Assembly: GCF_030348825.1 (NCBI RefSeq)
Contig: NZ_JAUCES010000005.1
Coordinates: forward strand, 1,550,001-1,614,000
Reading direction: 5' to 3'
Length of the DNA stretch: 64,000 nucleotides
From: Fictibacillus sp. b24
GTDB lineage: Bacteria > Bacillota > Bacilli > Bacillales > Fictibacillaceae
A program made the position numbers and the translations under genes. The notes under the pieces were generated by a model, which worked only from the letters and a program-made list of their open reading frames with translations, ran no database searches and had not been told where the DNA came from. Positions 45,200-54,895 of this stretch are shown piece by piece (position 1 is the first letter of the stretch; the number at the start of each line of letters is the position of its first letter).

Positions 45200-45350
45200 A
45201 CCTCGAGGGGCTAGCCGCTGTAGCTAGACAGGTGGAGACTTCTAATGGCGCAAAGCGGCAGGAGGCTCACCGTACGCCACGTGGAAAGCGTGCAACCTGG
45301 AGCGGAAATCAACCACTTTCAAGAGCCAAAGAAAAGAGCCTATTATTTTC
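45200..45350 (-). repeat. dispersed imperfect-palindromic repeat, copy 3 (inverted, diverged)
   Basis: Read on the minus strand this segment contains TTTTCTTTGGCT, TTGAAAGTGGTTGATTTCCG, CTCCAGGTTGCACGCTTTCC and GGTGAGCCTCCTGCCGC. These match copies 1 and 2 in order, but the segment is more diverged. The DNA to its left (about 45040–45200) is also GC-rich and may be a further decayed copy. Confidence 0.65.
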
Positions 45351-45431
45351 ATTCATGAAAAATTTACATCTTATGCACAATAGTATAAGATAAAGTCAGA
45401 ATGTGAAGTGTAAATTGAGGTGGAATTGCCA

Positions 45432-45881
45432 GTGAATAAAGGACAACGACATATTAAAATACGTGAAATGATCAGCAATCATGATATTGAAACACAAGAT
45501 GACTTAGTTGAACTTCTTAAAAAAGCAAACTTTAATGTGACGCAAGCAACCGTTTCCCGTGATATTAAAGAATTGCATCTTGTTAAAGTGCCTATGAACG
45601 ACGGACGTTACAAATACAGTCTTCCGGCTGATCAGAGGTTCAATCCTCTTCAAAAGTTAAAAAGAACACTTACAGACAGTTTTATAAGCATTGATTACGC
45701 AGACCATTTAATTATTATGAAGACCCTGCCGGGTAACGCAAATGCAATTGGAGCGTTAATCGATAAGTTGGATTGGGAAGATTTAATGGGAACGATATGC
45801 GGGGATGATACGATCCTGATCATTTGTCGTTCTAAAGATAGCAGTGCAGATGTATCGCAGCGCTTTTTAGATATGCTGTAA
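45432..45881 (+). CDS. argR: arginine repressor ArgR/AhrC
   Basis: AhrC represses arginine biosynthesis and activates catabolism when arginine is bound. The 149-aa protein has an N-terminal winged helix ([29 protein letters not shown]) and a C-terminal hexamerisation/arginine-binding domain with [14 protein letters not shown]. Starting at GTG 45432 gives exactly the B. subtilis AhrC length; a GTG at 45420 would add four residues. The arginine-type transporter artPQR at 62.2 kb is a plausible target. Confidence 0.95.
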   Translation: MNKGQRHIKIREMISNHDIETQDDLVELLKKANFNVTQATVSRDIKELHLVKVPMNDGRYKYSLPADQRFNPLQKLKRTLTDSFISIDYADHLIIMKTLPGNANAIGALIDKLDWEDLMGTICGDDTILIICRSKDSSADVSQRFLDML

Positions 45882-45905
45882 TTTTTATAGTAAGGTGTGA
45901 TGTAG

Positions 45906-47603
45906 TTGCTAGCAGAATTAAGTATCCGTAATTTTGCTATTATTGATTCCTTAACTGTCTCATTTAAGAAGGGACTAACGGTCTTGACTGGTGAAACTGG
46001 GGCTGGTAAGTCAATCATTATTGATGCGATCGGGCTATTAATCGGAGGAAGAGGCTCTACTGAGTTTGTTCGTTATGGTACTCAAAAAGCAGAGATTGAA
46101 GGATTGTTTCATATTCATCCTGGTCATCGCGTATACGGTAAATGCGAGGAATTTGGAATTTCGGTTTCAGAAGATGATGAAATGGTTGTTCTCAAAAGAG
46201 ATATAACGGAAAACGGTAAAAGCATTTGCAGAGTAAACGGGAAGCTTGTTACACTTTCGGTTCTTAAAGAGATCGGACAGGCACTAGTAGACATTCATGG
46301 ACAGCATGAAACTCAGTATCTCATGCAGCCTGATAAACATCTTTTCCTGCTCGACAGTTTTGGAGACAAGGATTTTAAGAAAGAATTGAGTGCTTACGAA
46401 ATTTGGTTTAAAGAGTATAAAGACATCAATAAACAGCTTTCTGAGCTATCAAGAAACGAACAAGAGATTGCTCAAAGAATCGATTTATTGAAATATCAAT
46501 TCGAAGAGATATCTGGTGCAAATTTAATCCCAGATGAAGATATCAAACTTGAAGAAGAAAAGAATATGTTATCGAACTTCGAGAAAATTCACGGTTCTCT
46601 CCAAGATGCCTATCATAATTTATATGGTGAAGGAAAAGCGCTTGAATTGATTTCCAGTGCATTAACCGATTTTTCTCAAGTAGCAGCATTAGATGAGTCG
46701 TTAAAAGCTGATGAAGAGCAATTCGGCAGCAGTTTCTATGTTCTTGAAGAACTCACCTATAAAATTCGGGATATGTTTGACTCACTAGAGTATAACCCCG
46801 AAAGGCTTAACAGCATCGAAGCACGTTTAGATGAAATAAGTAAACTTAAACGCAAATATGGATCTTCAGTAAAAGAAATTATAAGTTACGGTGAAAAAAT
46901 TAAAAATGAGCTTGAACTCATTCAAAATAAAGATAATCACCTTGAAGCATTAAAAAAGAAACAAGATAAGATTATTTCTAAACTAGAGATTTCCGGTAAA
47001 AAGCTTACAAAGAAACGAACAGAGACTGCGAAAATTTTGAAAAATGCCATACAGCAGCAGCTAAAAGAGTTGTACATGGAAAAAACAAAGTTTGAAGTCG
47101 TTATGAAACGAACAGAAGAAAGTCAGTTCTTAAAAACGGGAATGGATTCTGTTGAGTTTTATATATCTCCAAACCCTGGTGAGCCGCTTAAACCTTTGTC
47201 TAAAGTTGCTTCCGGCGGGGAGTTATCTAGGATCATATTAGCTCTTAAGACTATTTTCTCTGAAAACCAGGGAATCACTGCCATTATTTTTGATGAAGTG
47301 GATACAGGAGTTTCAGGGCGAGTCGCACAAGCGATAGCAGAAAAGATCTACCGTGTTTCAATCGGATCACAAGTGCTTTGTATCAGCCACCTTCCTCAAG
47401 TTGCTGCGATGTCAGACACACATCTGCACATTTCAAAAGATACTTTGCAAGGAAGAACAGTTACAAAGGTACTAACATTAAAAACGGATGAAAAAGTAAA
47501 TGAAATAGGCAGAATGATTTCTGGAGTAGAGATCACAGATCTGACCAAACAGCATGCTAAAGAATTATTGGAACTAGCAGAGTCCATTAAAAAGTCATCA
47601 TAA
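45906..47603 (+). CDS. recN: DNA repair protein RecN
   Basis: RecN is an SMC-like ATPase that gathers broken DNA ends early in double-strand-break repair. The 565-aa protein has the split ATPase head: Walker A GETGAGKS at about 30–37 and the signature SGGELSRI with Walker B IIFDEVDTGVSG in the C-terminal part, separated by long coiled-coil arms (about 150–370). It begins at TTG. Its partner ahrC lies 24 nt upstream, as in other bacilli. Confidence 0.96.
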   Translation: MLAELSIRNFAIIDSLTVSFKKGLTVLTGETGAGKSIIIDAIGLLIGGRGSTEFVRYGTQKAEIEGLFHIHPGHRVYGKCEEFGISVSEDDEMVVLKRDITENGKSICRVNGKLVTLSVLKEIGQALVDIHGQHETQYLMQPDKHLFLLDSFGDKDFKKELSAYEIWFKEYKDINKQLSELSRNEQEIAQRIDLLKYQFEEISGANLIPDEDIKLEEEKNMLSNFEKIHGSLQDAYHNLYGEGKALELISSALTDFSQVAALDESLKADEEQFGSSFYVLEELTYKIRDMFDSLEYNPERLNSIEARLDEISKLKRKYGSSVKEIISYGEKIKNELELIQNKDNHLEALKKKQDKIISKLEISGKKLTKKRTETAKILKNAIQQQLKELYMEKTKFEVVMKRTEESQFLKTGMDSVEFYISPNPGEPLKPLSKVASGGELSRIILALKTIFSENQGITAIIFDEVDTGVSGRVAQAIAEKIYRVSIGSQVLCISHLPQVAAMSDTHLHISKDTLQGRTVTKVLTLKTDEKVNEIGRMISGVEITDLTKQHAKELLELAESIKKSS

Positions 47604-47614
47604 ACTTTATTCAT

Positions 47615-47652
47615 GAAAAAGCTATCCATTTAAGGAATAGCTTTTTCTTTTT
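47615..47652 (+). terminator. intrinsic terminator of recN
   Basis: AAAAAGCTAT pairs with ATAGCTTTTT with a short CC/GG extension, followed by a T-rich tract. Confidence 0.85.
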
Positions 47653-47734
47653 TATCGGTTATAAACTCACGGTCCATAGGCTAAATTAAAGGTACAGCCA
47701 TGGTGAGGGTGTGAGCTAGGAGCGAGGAGAGTGT

Positions 47735-49024
47735 ATGATGTATAAGGATTTACTGCGGCGAACGATCGGCGTTATTCTCCTTGGAAGTTTAGTGGGAATC
47801 GGTTTTTTGTCTCCTGTGCGTGAATATGTAACAATGCCTAAATCGATTACCTTTTTTGAAGGACAACATGTATTACAATCTCTTCCTGCGGGGACAACCA
47901 TCCAACAGGAAGAAACAAATATTTATACTACTGCAATGGAAAGCCAAAAAGTCGTTTCGATACAAGCCAAAACAAACGGTGATAGCGTGGCAACTCTTGA
48001 AGCAGCAAGTTTTCCCATAAAGAAGATGAATGTAAAAGTATTGTCTGATTTAAAGGTTGTACCAGGCGGACAATCCATAGGTGTTAAGCTGAATACACTA
48101 GGAGTCCTTATCGTTGGGCATCATCTAGTTAATACAACTGCAGGAAAACAATCTCCCGGTGAAATTGCCGATATTCAGGTAGGAGATATTATTACCAAAA
48201 TCAACGGAAAAAATATTAAGAAAATGGGTGATGTCAGCCCATTCGTTAAACAATCTGGGGAGTCTCGAAAACCGTTAGATGTAACGATAATAAGAGACGG
48301 TAAAACACTTCATAAATCACTTAATCCTCTGCAGGACAAAAACGATCAGTCTTATCGAATCGGACTATATATTCGAGATTCAGCAGCAGGAGTTGGAACT
48401 TTAACTTTTTATGATCCAGCATCGTTTAAGTATGGTGCGTTAGGTCATGTTATTTCTGATATGGATACGAAGAAGCCGATAAAGGTAAATAACGGTGAAA
48501 TACTTGGATCGACGGTTACTTCTATCGAAAAAGGTTCAAACGGACATCCTGGAGAAAAATTAGCACGTTTCTCAAATGACCAAAGAATTTTAGGGGATAT
48601 ATCCAAAAATAGTCCCTTTGGGATATTTGGTAAATTAAATGACAAACTTTCAAATGGCGACTGGAACAAGCCGTTGCCAATCGCTCTATCTGATCAAGTA
48701 AAAGAAGGACCGGCTAAAATCCTGACTGTAGTGGAGGGGTCTAAAGTGCGCGAATTTAACGTAGATGTCGTAAGTTCTGTTCCACAAAAGTTCCCTGCTA
48801 CTAAAGGTATGGTTATTAAGATCACGGATCCTGAGCTGTTAAAAATAACAGGTGGAATCGTTCAAGGTATGAGCGGGAGCCCAATTATTCAAAATGGCAG
48901 AATCATCGGTGCGGTAACACATGTTTTTGTTAACGATCCAACATCAGGTTATGGCGTTCATATTGAATGGATGCTTGATGAAGCAGGAATCAATATTTAT
49001 AAAGAAACAAAACAGGCGAGTTAA
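47735..49024 (+). CDS. spoIVB: SpoIVB serine peptidase
   Basis: SpoIVB is secreted from the forespore into the intermembrane space and cleaves SpoIVFA to trigger pro-sigma-K processing. The 429-aa protein has an N-terminal signal-anchor (residues 8–25), a PDZ domain (about 100–190) and an S55 peptidase domain. H238 (YGALGHVI) and S380 (GMSGSP) correspond to H236 and S378 of B. subtilis, offset by two. Two ATG codons in tandem leave the start uncertain by one residue. An AGCGAGGAGAG site precedes it. Confidence 0.95.
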   Translation: MMYKDLLRRTIGVILLGSLVGIGFLSPVREYVTMPKSITFFEGQHVLQSLPAGTTIQQEETNIYTTAMESQKVVSIQAKTNGDSVATLEAASFPIKKMNVKVLSDLKVVPGGQSIGVKLNTLGVLIVGHHLVNTTAGKQSPGEIADIQVGDIITKINGKNIKKMGDVSPFVKQSGESRKPLDVTIIRDGKTLHKSLNPLQDKNDQSYRIGLYIRDSAAGVGTLTFYDPASFKYGALGHVISDMDTKKPIKVNNGEILGSTVTSIEKGSNGHPGEKLARFSNDQRILGDISKNSPFGIFGKLNDKLSNGDWNKPLPIALSDQVKEGPAKILTVVEGSKVREFNVDVVSSVPQKFPATKGMVIKITDPELLKITGGIVQGMSGSPIIQNGRIIGAVTHVFVNDPTSGYGVHIEWMLDEAGINIYKETKQAS

Positions 49025-49044
49025 TTTACTTGCCTGTTTTTTTT
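49012..49044 (+). terminator. intrinsic terminator of spoIVB
   Basis: ACAGGCGAGT pairs with ACTTGCCTGT with one internal G·T, followed by eight T. The spoIVB stop codon lies in the loop. Confidence 0.8.
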
Positions 49045-49052
49045 AGATAATT

Positions 49053-49081
49053 TAGACAATCGCAAGAATATTTTGTATAAT
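49053..49081 (+). promoter_or_regulatory. vegetative sigma-A promoter (Pv) of spo0A
   Basis: TAGACA (49053–49058) and a perfect TATAAT (49076–49081) are 17 nt apart. Position and strength match the vegetative promoter of spo0A in B. subtilis. Confidence 0.75.
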
Positions 49082-49099
49082 GAAAGGGTATAAAGAAAA

Positions 49100-49139
49100 T
49101 TCGACAAAAATATATGATTACATACAATAACTGTCGAAA
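49100..49139 (+). promoter_or_regulatory. pair of 0A boxes upstream of spo0A
   Basis: TTCGACAAA (49100–49108, the reverse complement of the consensus TTTGTCGAA) and TGTCGAAA (49132–49139) lie between the vegetative promoter and the gene. They would let phosphorylated Spo0A regulate its own promoter switch, as in B. subtilis. Confidence 0.75.
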
Positions 49140-49213
49140 TTCTAAGTAAATTGAAGAAAATAGCTTTATTTGCTACTAAAACAAAATAATTTTAAAAAAT
49201 TTAAAACAAAATA

Positions 49214-49243
49214 AAGGGATTTAACATTTATTGTTGAAATGTT
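49214..49243 (+). promoter_or_regulatory. possible sigma-H promoter (Ps) of spo0A
   Basis: AAAGGGATTT followed about 13 nt later by TTGAAATG is a weak fit to the sigma-H consensus RnAGGAwww-N11-12-RnnGAAww. It lies in the expected place downstream of the 0A boxes. Confidence 0.45.
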
Positions 49244-49284
49244 ACATTGGGAAAAACAAGAAATTGTTGGATGGGGAGGAAATA

Positions 49285-50088
49285 ATGGTGCAAAAAATTA
49301 AAGTTTGTCTAGCTGATGATAATCGTGAGTTAATTAGTCTTTTGAGGGAATATCTTTCAAGTCAAGATGATATGGAGGTAATTGGGGTTGCCTACAACGG
49401 GCAAGAATGTTTATCCGTTTTAGAAAATAAAAATCCTGATGTATTAGTTCTTGATATTATTATGCCGCATTTAGATGGGTTAGCTGTACTTGAAAAGATC
49501 CGATCAAGTGATGATCTGCCTCAACCGAACGTTATCATGTTAACGGCATTTGGCCAGGAAGATGTTACGAAAAAGGCAGTAGACTTAGGTGCTTCCTACT
49601 TTATCTTAAAACCATTTGATATGGACAATCTTGCTAGTCAAATCCGACAAATTTGCGGATCTGAAAAATCAACTGTCCAACGCGCATCCAGCAATATTCG
49701 AAACAATTTCCAAACAACAATCAACAAGCCGCGCAACCTTGATGCAAGCATTACGAGCATTATTCATGAAATTGGTGTTCCGGCTCATATTAAAGGCTAT
49801 ATGTACTTAAGAGAAGCGATTTCAATGGTTTATAATGATATTGAACTTTTAGGATCAATTACAAAAGTTCTTTATCCGGATATTGCAAAAAAATTCAATA
49901 CCACTTCAAGCCGTGTTGAACGCGCGATCCGCCATGCGATTGAAGTAGCATGGAGCCGTGGAAACATCGACAGCATCTCATCGTTATTTGGCTATACCGT
50001 TTCAATGTCTAAAGCGAAGCCTACGAATTCAGAGTTCATCGCGATGGTCGCTGATAAACTTCGTATCGAACATAAGGCGATGGCATAA
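49285..50088 (+). CDS. spo0A: sporulation master response regulator Spo0A
   Basis: Spo0A, once phosphorylated, commits cells to sporulation. The 267-aa protein has a receiver domain (acidic pair D11/D12, phospho-acceptor D57 in [10 protein letters not shown] in FILKPFD) and a near-invariant DNA-binding domain from about residue 150 with [25 protein letters not shown] 49285 and GTG 49288 are both possible; the GTG would place the phospho-acceptor at 56 exactly as in B. subtilis and has better spacing to GGAGG. An upstream in-frame extension to 49231 is not credible. Confidence 0.97.
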   Translation: MVQKIKVCLADDNRELISLLREYLSSQDDMEVIGVAYNGQECLSVLENKNPDVLVLDIIMPHLDGLAVLEKIRSSDDLPQPNVIMLTAFGQEDVTKKAVDLGASYFILKPFDMDNLASQIRQICGSEKSTVQRASSNIRNNFQTTINKPRNLDASITSIIHEIGVPAHIKGYMYLREAISMVYNDIELLGSITKVLYPDIAKKFNTTSSRVERAIRHAIEVAWSRGNIDSISSLFGYTVSMSKAKPTNSEFIAMVADKLRIEHKAMA

Positions 50089-50121
50089 ATGCTTACCGAA
50101 TTAATTAAATAGCAATGAGTT

Positions 50122-50166
50122 AAACACCTTCACCTTTATTTAATTAAAGTGAAGGTGTTTTTGTTT
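50122..50166 (+). terminator. intrinsic terminator of spo0A
   Basis: AAACACCTTCAC (50122–50133) pairs with GTGAAGGTGTTT (50149–50160), the loop holds TTTAATTAAA, and T-rich sequence follows. Confidence 0.9.
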
Positions 50167-50258
50167 GAACAACAAATGAGATAGTAATATTTTTTTGGTG
50201 CCTTCAACTATCAGCAAAGTTTAAAAACAAAATAACCAGCTTCCTAGTAGGAATCTGG

Positions 50259-50495
50259 TCATTTTTTTCTATATTTCAATTGTACTTTATTTCTTTTGCG
50301 ATCTCTGTAAAAGATGAATCCTCCTACAAAAGCTAATCCCAAAATAAAACTTAAAAGCCCTGTGATAAATTGTAGCCATAAAACAGGGAAAGGAGTTTGT
50401 AATACTCCAAACAAAGTGTCTCTCATCCATTTTATGCCCATAACGGCCATGATTCCAGGGATTAATACAATTACTAATGCTGCGTATCTGCTCAT
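50259..50495 (-). CDS. yqzF: DUF2627 small membrane protein, YqzF-like
   Basis: The 78-aa protein has two transmembrane helices (residues 4–22 and about 38–62) and a basic C-terminal tail (RDRKRNKVQLKYRKK). I choose the ATG at 50495, with GGGGATC upstream; a long in-frame N-terminal extension lacks a binding site. Position next to spo0A on the opposite strand and the architecture fit YqzF (DUF2627). Function is unknown. Confidence 0.78.
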   Translation of the reverse strand: MSRYAALVIVLIPGIMAVMGIKWMRDTLFGVLQTPFPVLWLQFITGLLSFILGLAFVGGFIFYRDRKRNKVQLKYRKK

Positions 50496-50607
50496 GAAGA
50501 TCCCCACTCCTTTACTTTTATTATTGTACATAAACTTCAAATCTTTGTCGACGACATTTAAGTTTGCAAACCCTTTCATGCTAAGGTATGATTAATGTGT
50601 GAAAAAA

Positions 50608-50624
50608 ATTGCACGCAGTGCAAT
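50608..50624 (+). promoter_or_regulatory. palindromic TTGCAC-GCA-GTGCAA site upstream of bkdR
   Basis: ATTGCAC and GTGCAAT form a perfect 7-bp inverted repeat with a 3-nt centre, 23 nt upstream of the bkdR start. It shares the TGCA half-sites of the two palindromes upstream of ptb, so BkdR autoregulation is a reasonable inference. Confidence 0.5.
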
Positions 50625-50646
50625 TAGACAAAAAATGGAGTGATAA

Positions 50647-52713
50647 TTGTTGCAAAGGGTAGTTTTAGTGACCGAGCGTGAAGAAGGACTTCAGCTGATG
50701 AGCCGAATCGATCAATCTGAAGTGTTTGAACTTGTGGGTACCCTGCAGGATCAGCTTCATCCGATGTCATCCCCATTTGAAAATGTCCCGGTATTTACAT
50801 ATTCTTCTGCACCTGATGTAAGTGTAGATCTTATTATTTATTCTCCTTCTTGTAAAGAAAGTGCAAATCGTTTATATGAGTTCAAGTATCCAGACGCAGG
50901 GAAATTACCTGTTAGTCAATTTGAAGTTATGTTATTACTTCTAAACGATAAGGAAATAGCCGTAAAAGATTTAAGTCACCTGCAGCAGCTCAGAAGTATT
51001 TTAGATAATACGCATGATGGCATGATCGTAATCGATCAACATTTAATGATTACAATTTTTAATAAAAGTGCTGAAAAAATGACGGGAATATCTAAGGAAG
51101 ATGCAGTTGGAAAGTCGATCCTTGAAGTGATGCCAAACAGCCAGCTGCCAAGAGTAATGGATTCGGGAATAGAAGAAGTGAATCAGGAACAGATATTGGC
51201 AAACGGAACAAAAATATTTACAACAAGAACGCCCCTCCTAAGTCATGAAGGACGTAAACTTGGAGCCTTTGCCGTTTTTAAAGATATCACTGAAATTGTA
51301 GATTTGGCAGAGGAAGTAACGAACCTTAAAAGTATACAAAGTATGTTGAGATCCATTATTCAGTCTTCAGAAGAAGCCATATCGGTTGTTGATGAACAAG
51401 GGAAAGGAATTATGATCAATCCCGCCTATACAAAACTTACAGGTTATACTGCTGAACAAGTAATCGGTAAGCCTGCTACAACTGATATTTCCGAAGGTGA
51501 AAGTATCCATATGCAAGTCCTTAAAACAAGGAAGCCGGTAAGAGGCGCTCGTTTACGAGTAGGACCAAACAGGAAAGATGTCATTGTGAATGTAGCTCCA
51601 GTTATTGTTGATGGTCTTCTAAAAGGAAGCGTCGGGGTCATTCATGATGTTTCAGAAATCAAGGGGCTTACAGAAGAACTGAACCGTGCTAGACAAATTA
51701 TTCGGACGCTAGAAGCAAAATATTCATTTGAAGATATTATTGGTAAGTCAGAGGAAATGAACTTCGCAATGGATCAAGCGAAATTGGCAGCTTCAACTCC
51801 CGCAACTGTATTGCTTCGAGGAGAATCAGGTACGGGAAAAGAACTTTTTGCTCATGCGATCCATAATGCGAGCAGCAGAAAATTTAACAAGTTTGTTCGT
51901 GTGAATTGTGCCGCCCTTTCAGAATCACTGTTGGAAAGTGAGCTTTTTGGTTATGAGGAGGGGGCGTTCTCTGGTGCGTTAAGAGGCGGGAAAAGAGGGC
52001 TGTTTGAGGAAGCGAACGGGGGAAGTATCTTTTTAGATGAAGTTGGTGAGCTATCTCAAAACACTCAAGCCAAACTTTTGCGTGTTCTGCAAGAAAATGA
52101 AATAAGGCGTGTGGGAGGCACTAAAGCAATTCCTATCAATGTCCGGGTAATTGCTGCTACGAACGTTAATCTCGAAAAAATGATTGCCGATGGTACATTC
52201 AGACAGGATTTGTACTATAGGCTGAATAGAATGCCGATCTATATTCCACCGCTAAGAGCGAGAAACCAGGATATTATACTGCTTGCTAATCACCTTCTGC
52301 AGAAGCTGAATCAAGATTACGGAAGAAACATTGATGTTATAAGCAAAGATGCAGAGAAGTTCTTATTAGCCTATCATTGGCCGGGAAATGTTAGGGAGCT
52401 TGAGAATGTGTTAGGCAGGGCTATTATCCATATGAGCCATACAGATTCTCAGATCAACAGGAGCCATATCTCCCTTTTGTCTCTTGAGCAGACGAAGGCG
52501 AAATCAGAATCTACTATTGATAATTTCATTACGGGAGAAGAAACGAAAACCCTCGCTCAACAAATTGATGAGTTTGAAAAAAGCATTTTAACAGAAGCTA
52601 TAGAGAGATTTAATGGCAACAAGACAAAAACTGCCAAGGCACTAGGCATTTCATTGCGCAACTTTTATTATAAATTAGAAAAATATGGTCTTGATGAAAA
52701 ACCACGCAAATAA
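50647..52713 (+). CDS. bkdR: sigma-54-dependent transcriptional activator BkdR
   Basis: BkdR activates the branched-chain keto acid operon with the SigL form of RNA polymerase. The 688-aa protein has an N-terminal region of about 110 aa, two PAS domains (about 115–225 and 235–345), a sigma-54 interaction AAA+ domain with Walker A GESGTGKE near residue 394 and the GAFSGA loop near 437, and a C-terminal Fis-type helix-turn-helix ([21 protein letters not shown]). It starts at TTG. Length agrees with the B. subtilis protein. Confidence 0.94.
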   Translation: MLQRVVLVTEREEGLQLMSRIDQSEVFELVGTLQDQLHPMSSPFENVPVFTYSSAPDVSVDLIIYSPSCKESANRLYEFKYPDAGKLPVSQFEVMLLLLNDKEIAVKDLSHLQQLRSILDNTHDGMIVIDQHLMITIFNKSAEKMTGISKEDAVGKSILEVMPNSQLPRVMDSGIEEVNQEQILANGTKIFTTRTPLLSHEGRKLGAFAVFKDITEIVDLAEEVTNLKSIQSMLRSIIQSSEEAISVVDEQGKGIMINPAYTKLTGYTAEQVIGKPATTDISEGESIHMQVLKTRKPVRGARLRVGPNRKDVIVNVAPVIVDGLLKGSVGVIHDVSEIKGLTEELNRARQIIRTLEAKYSFEDIIGKSEEMNFAMDQAKLAASTPATVLLRGESGTGKELFAHAIHNASSRKFNKFVRVNCAALSESLLESELFGYEEGAFSGALRGGKRGLFEEANGGSIFLDEVGELSQNTQAKLLRVLQENEIRRVGGTKAIPINVRVIAATNVNLEKMIADGTFRQDLYYRLNRMPIYIPPLRARNQDIILLANHLLQKLNQDYGRNIDVISKDAEKFLLAYHWPGNVRELENVLGRAIIHMSHTDSQINRSHISLLSLEQTKAKSESTIDNFITGEETKTLAQQIDEFEKSILTEAIERFNGNKTKTAKALGISLRNFYYKLEKYGLDEKPRK

Positions 52714-52717
52714 TTTC

Positions 52718-52753
52718 ATGCAATTAATTGCATACTACGTGCAAAAAAATGCA
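52718..52753 (+). promoter_or_regulatory. two palindromic upstream activator sites of the bkd operon
   Basis: ATGCAATTAATTGCAT (52718–52733) is a perfect palindrome, and TGCAAAAAAATGCA (52740–52753) has the same TGCA half-sites. Their centres are 21 bp apart, two helical turns, consistent with binding of two activator dimers on one DNA face, about 40–75 bp upstream of the -24 element. Confidence 0.65.
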
Positions 52754-52794
52754 TATATTGTGTTGATAATCCATTAATTGACCCGGAAAATAGT

Positions 52795-52811
52795 TGGCAT
52801 GAAAATTGCAT
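52795..52811 (+). promoter_or_regulatory. sigma-54 (SigL) -24/-12 promoter of the bkd operon
   Basis: TTGGCAT followed by GAAAA and TTGCAT gives the sigma-54 consensus TGGCAY-N5-TTGCW with exact spacing (TGGCAT 52795–52800, TTGCAT 52806–52811). Confidence 0.9.
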
Positions 52812-52843
52812 TAACTATACCGTGGTAAACAAGGGGGGATAGC

Positions 52844-53755
52844 ATGCGTTTGCAAAACTTGGTGAGCCAAGCCAAAAAACAGCAAGTGAAACCAGTCATC
52901 GCAGTGGCAGAAGCTGGCGATCAAGAGGTTTTGGAAAGCGTACTAAAAGCATATAAAGAGGGCTTAGCCCATTTTATTTTGTTTGGAAACGGTGAAAAAA
53001 TATCTGACTGGCTTAAAAGAAATGCAGATGAATCTCTAAATGGAATAAAAGTTGTTTCAACAGACACAGCCACCGCTGCTTTTAGTGCGGTAAAAGCTGT
53101 TCATGATGGTGAAGCAGATATTCTCATGAAGGGACTTGTTTCAACCTCTGCACTCTTAAAAGCTGTTCTTCATAAAGAAATTGGTCTTAGAACGGGTAAG
53201 GTTTTATCTCATGTAGCAGCATTTGAAGTTGAAGGGTTTGAAAAATTGATCTTCATTACGGACGCTGCTATGAACATAGAACCAGACCTTAATCAAAAAG
53301 CACAAATCCTGCAAAATGCCATTGACTTTGCTGCACAAACGGGTATTGAAGTACCGAAAGCAGCTGTATTGGCCGCAGTAGAAAATGTTAATCCTGCGAT
53401 GCAAGCGACACTGGATGCAGCAAGCCTCACCGTTATGAGCCTTAGGGAGCAAATAAAAGGTGGAATTGTTGAAGGTCCATTAGCGCTTGATAACGCAATT
53501 TCTAAGGAAGCTGCAGCACACAAAGGAATTACAGGTAAAGTAGCAGGAGATGCTGACATCCTTTTAGTTCCAACCATCGAAACTGGAAATGTACTCTATA
53601 AATCCCTGATCTATTTTGCTCGAGCAAAAGTTGGAGCTGTTATTTGCGGTGCTAAAGCGCCGATTGTTCTTACTTCCAGAGCAGATTCAGCTGAAAGTAA
53701 ATATTATTCCATTGCCTTAGCTGTAAAATCTGTCATCACTGATAACAAACTTTAG
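52844..53755 (+). CDS. ptb: phosphate butyryltransferase
   Basis: Ptb exchanges the CoA of butyryl- or branched acyl-CoA for phosphate, the step before Buk. The 303-aa protein belongs to the phosphate acetyl/butyryltransferase family, with the conserved ADILMKGLVSTSALLKAVL segment near residue 88 and a C-terminal GAPIVL-like motif. It is the first gene behind the sigma-54 promoter and has a GGGGG site upstream. Confidence 0.95.
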   Translation: MRLQNLVSQAKKQQVKPVIAVAEAGDQEVLESVLKAYKEGLAHFILFGNGEKISDWLKRNADESLNGIKVVSTDTATAAFSAVKAVHDGEADILMKGLVSTSALLKAVLHKEIGLRTGKVLSHVAAFEVEGFEKLIFITDAAMNIEPDLNQKAQILQNAIDFAAQTGIEVPKAAVLAAVENVNPAMQATLDAASLTVMSLREQIKGGIVEGPLALDNAISKEAAAHKGITGKVAGDADILLVPTIETGNVLYKSLIYFARAKVGAVICGAKAPIVLTSRADSAESKYYSIALAVKSVITDNKL

Positions 53756-53767
53756 GAGGAATACAAA

Positions 53768-54868
53768 ATGGAAATTTTTAAATATATGGAAACTTACGAT
53801 TACGAACAAATGGTAATTTGCCAAGACAAACAATCAGGATTAAAAGCAATCATCTGTATTCACGATACAACACTCGGACCTGCACTAGGCGGAACAAGAA
53901 TGTGGACATATGAAACAGAAGATGCAGCAATTGAAGATGCTTTAAGACTTGCAAGAGGAATGACATATAAAAACGCTGCTGCTGGATTAAATCTTGGCGG
54001 TGGAAAAACAGTTATTATCGGGGATCCGAAAAAAGACAAGAACGAAGAAATGTTTAGAGCGTTCGGACGTTATATCCAAGGACTGAACGGACGCTACATT
54101 ACAGCTGAAGACGTGGGTACTACTGTTGAAGACATGGATCTTATCTATCAAGAAACACCATTCGTAACGGGTGTATCTCCAGCGTTTGGATCAAGCGGCA
54201 ACCCATCTCCTGTAACAGCATACGGAGTATACCGCGGTATGAAAGCAGCAGCTATGGAAGCGTTTGGAACAGATTCCTTAGAAGGAAAGGTGATTGCTGT
54301 CCAAGGTGTTGGTCATGTAGCTTATACACTTTGTAAACACCTTCACGAAGAAGGAGCGTCACTGATTGTTACAGATATTAATAAAGAAGCTGTTCAGCGT
54401 GCTGTTGAAGATTTTGGTGCAAGAGCAGTAGAGATTGACGATATTTATAGTGTGGATTGTGACATCTTTGCTCCATGTGCTCTAGGTGCGATTATTAACG
54501 ACGACACGATCTCTAAAATTAAAGCGAAAGTTGTAGCAGGGGCTGCAAATAACCAGCTTAAAGAAACACGTCATGGAGATGCTCTTCACGAAATGGGAAT
54601 CGTTTACGCTCCCGATTACGTAATTAACGCTGGTGGGGTAATCAACGTGGCTGATGAGCTTAACGGATATAACCGTGACCGTGCGATGAAGAAAGTTGAA
54701 ACAATCTATGACAACATCGCTAGTGTTATTGAAATCTCAAAACGAGATAACATTCCAACATACCTTGCTGCAGACCGCCTTGCTGAAGAGCGTATCGAAC
54801 GCATGAGAATGTCAAGAAGTCAGTTCTTATTAAACGAAAGACACATTCTGTCTAACCGTACTCGCTAA
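53768..54868 (+). CDS. bcd: leucine dehydrogenase
   Basis: Bcd (366 aa) oxidatively deaminates leucine, valine and isoleucine with NAD, feeding branched keto acids to BkdA. The substrate lysine lies in [12 protein letters not shown] near residue 80, and the Rossmann motif is [15 protein letters not shown] near residue 180. An AGGAGG site lies 12 nt after ptb. It supports both catabolism and the supply of primers for branched-chain fatty acids. Confidence 0.96.
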   Translation: MEIFKYMETYDYEQMVICQDKQSGLKAIICIHDTTLGPALGGTRMWTYETEDAAIEDALRLARGMTYKNAAAGLNLGGGKTVIIGDPKKDKNEEMFRAFGRYIQGLNGRYITAEDVGTTVEDMDLIYQETPFVTGVSPAFGSSGNPSPVTAYGVYRGMKAAAMEAFGTDSLEGKVIAVQGVGHVAYTLCKHLHEEGASLIVTDINKEAVQRAVEDFGARAVEIDDIYSVDCDIFAPCALGAIINDDTISKIKAKVVAGAANNQLKETRHGDALHEMGIVYAPDYVINAGGVINVADELNGYNRDRAMKKVETIYDNIASVIEISKRDNIPTYLAADRLAEERIERMRMSRSQFLLNERHILSNRTR

Positions 54869-54895
54869 GAGTTCATATCAATGGAGGTTTGAAAC

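Noticed and set aside
49231-49284. N-terminal extension of spo0A
   Set aside because: Spo0A proteins begin just before the (E/Q)KIKVC motif, and GGAGG lies just before 49285/49288.
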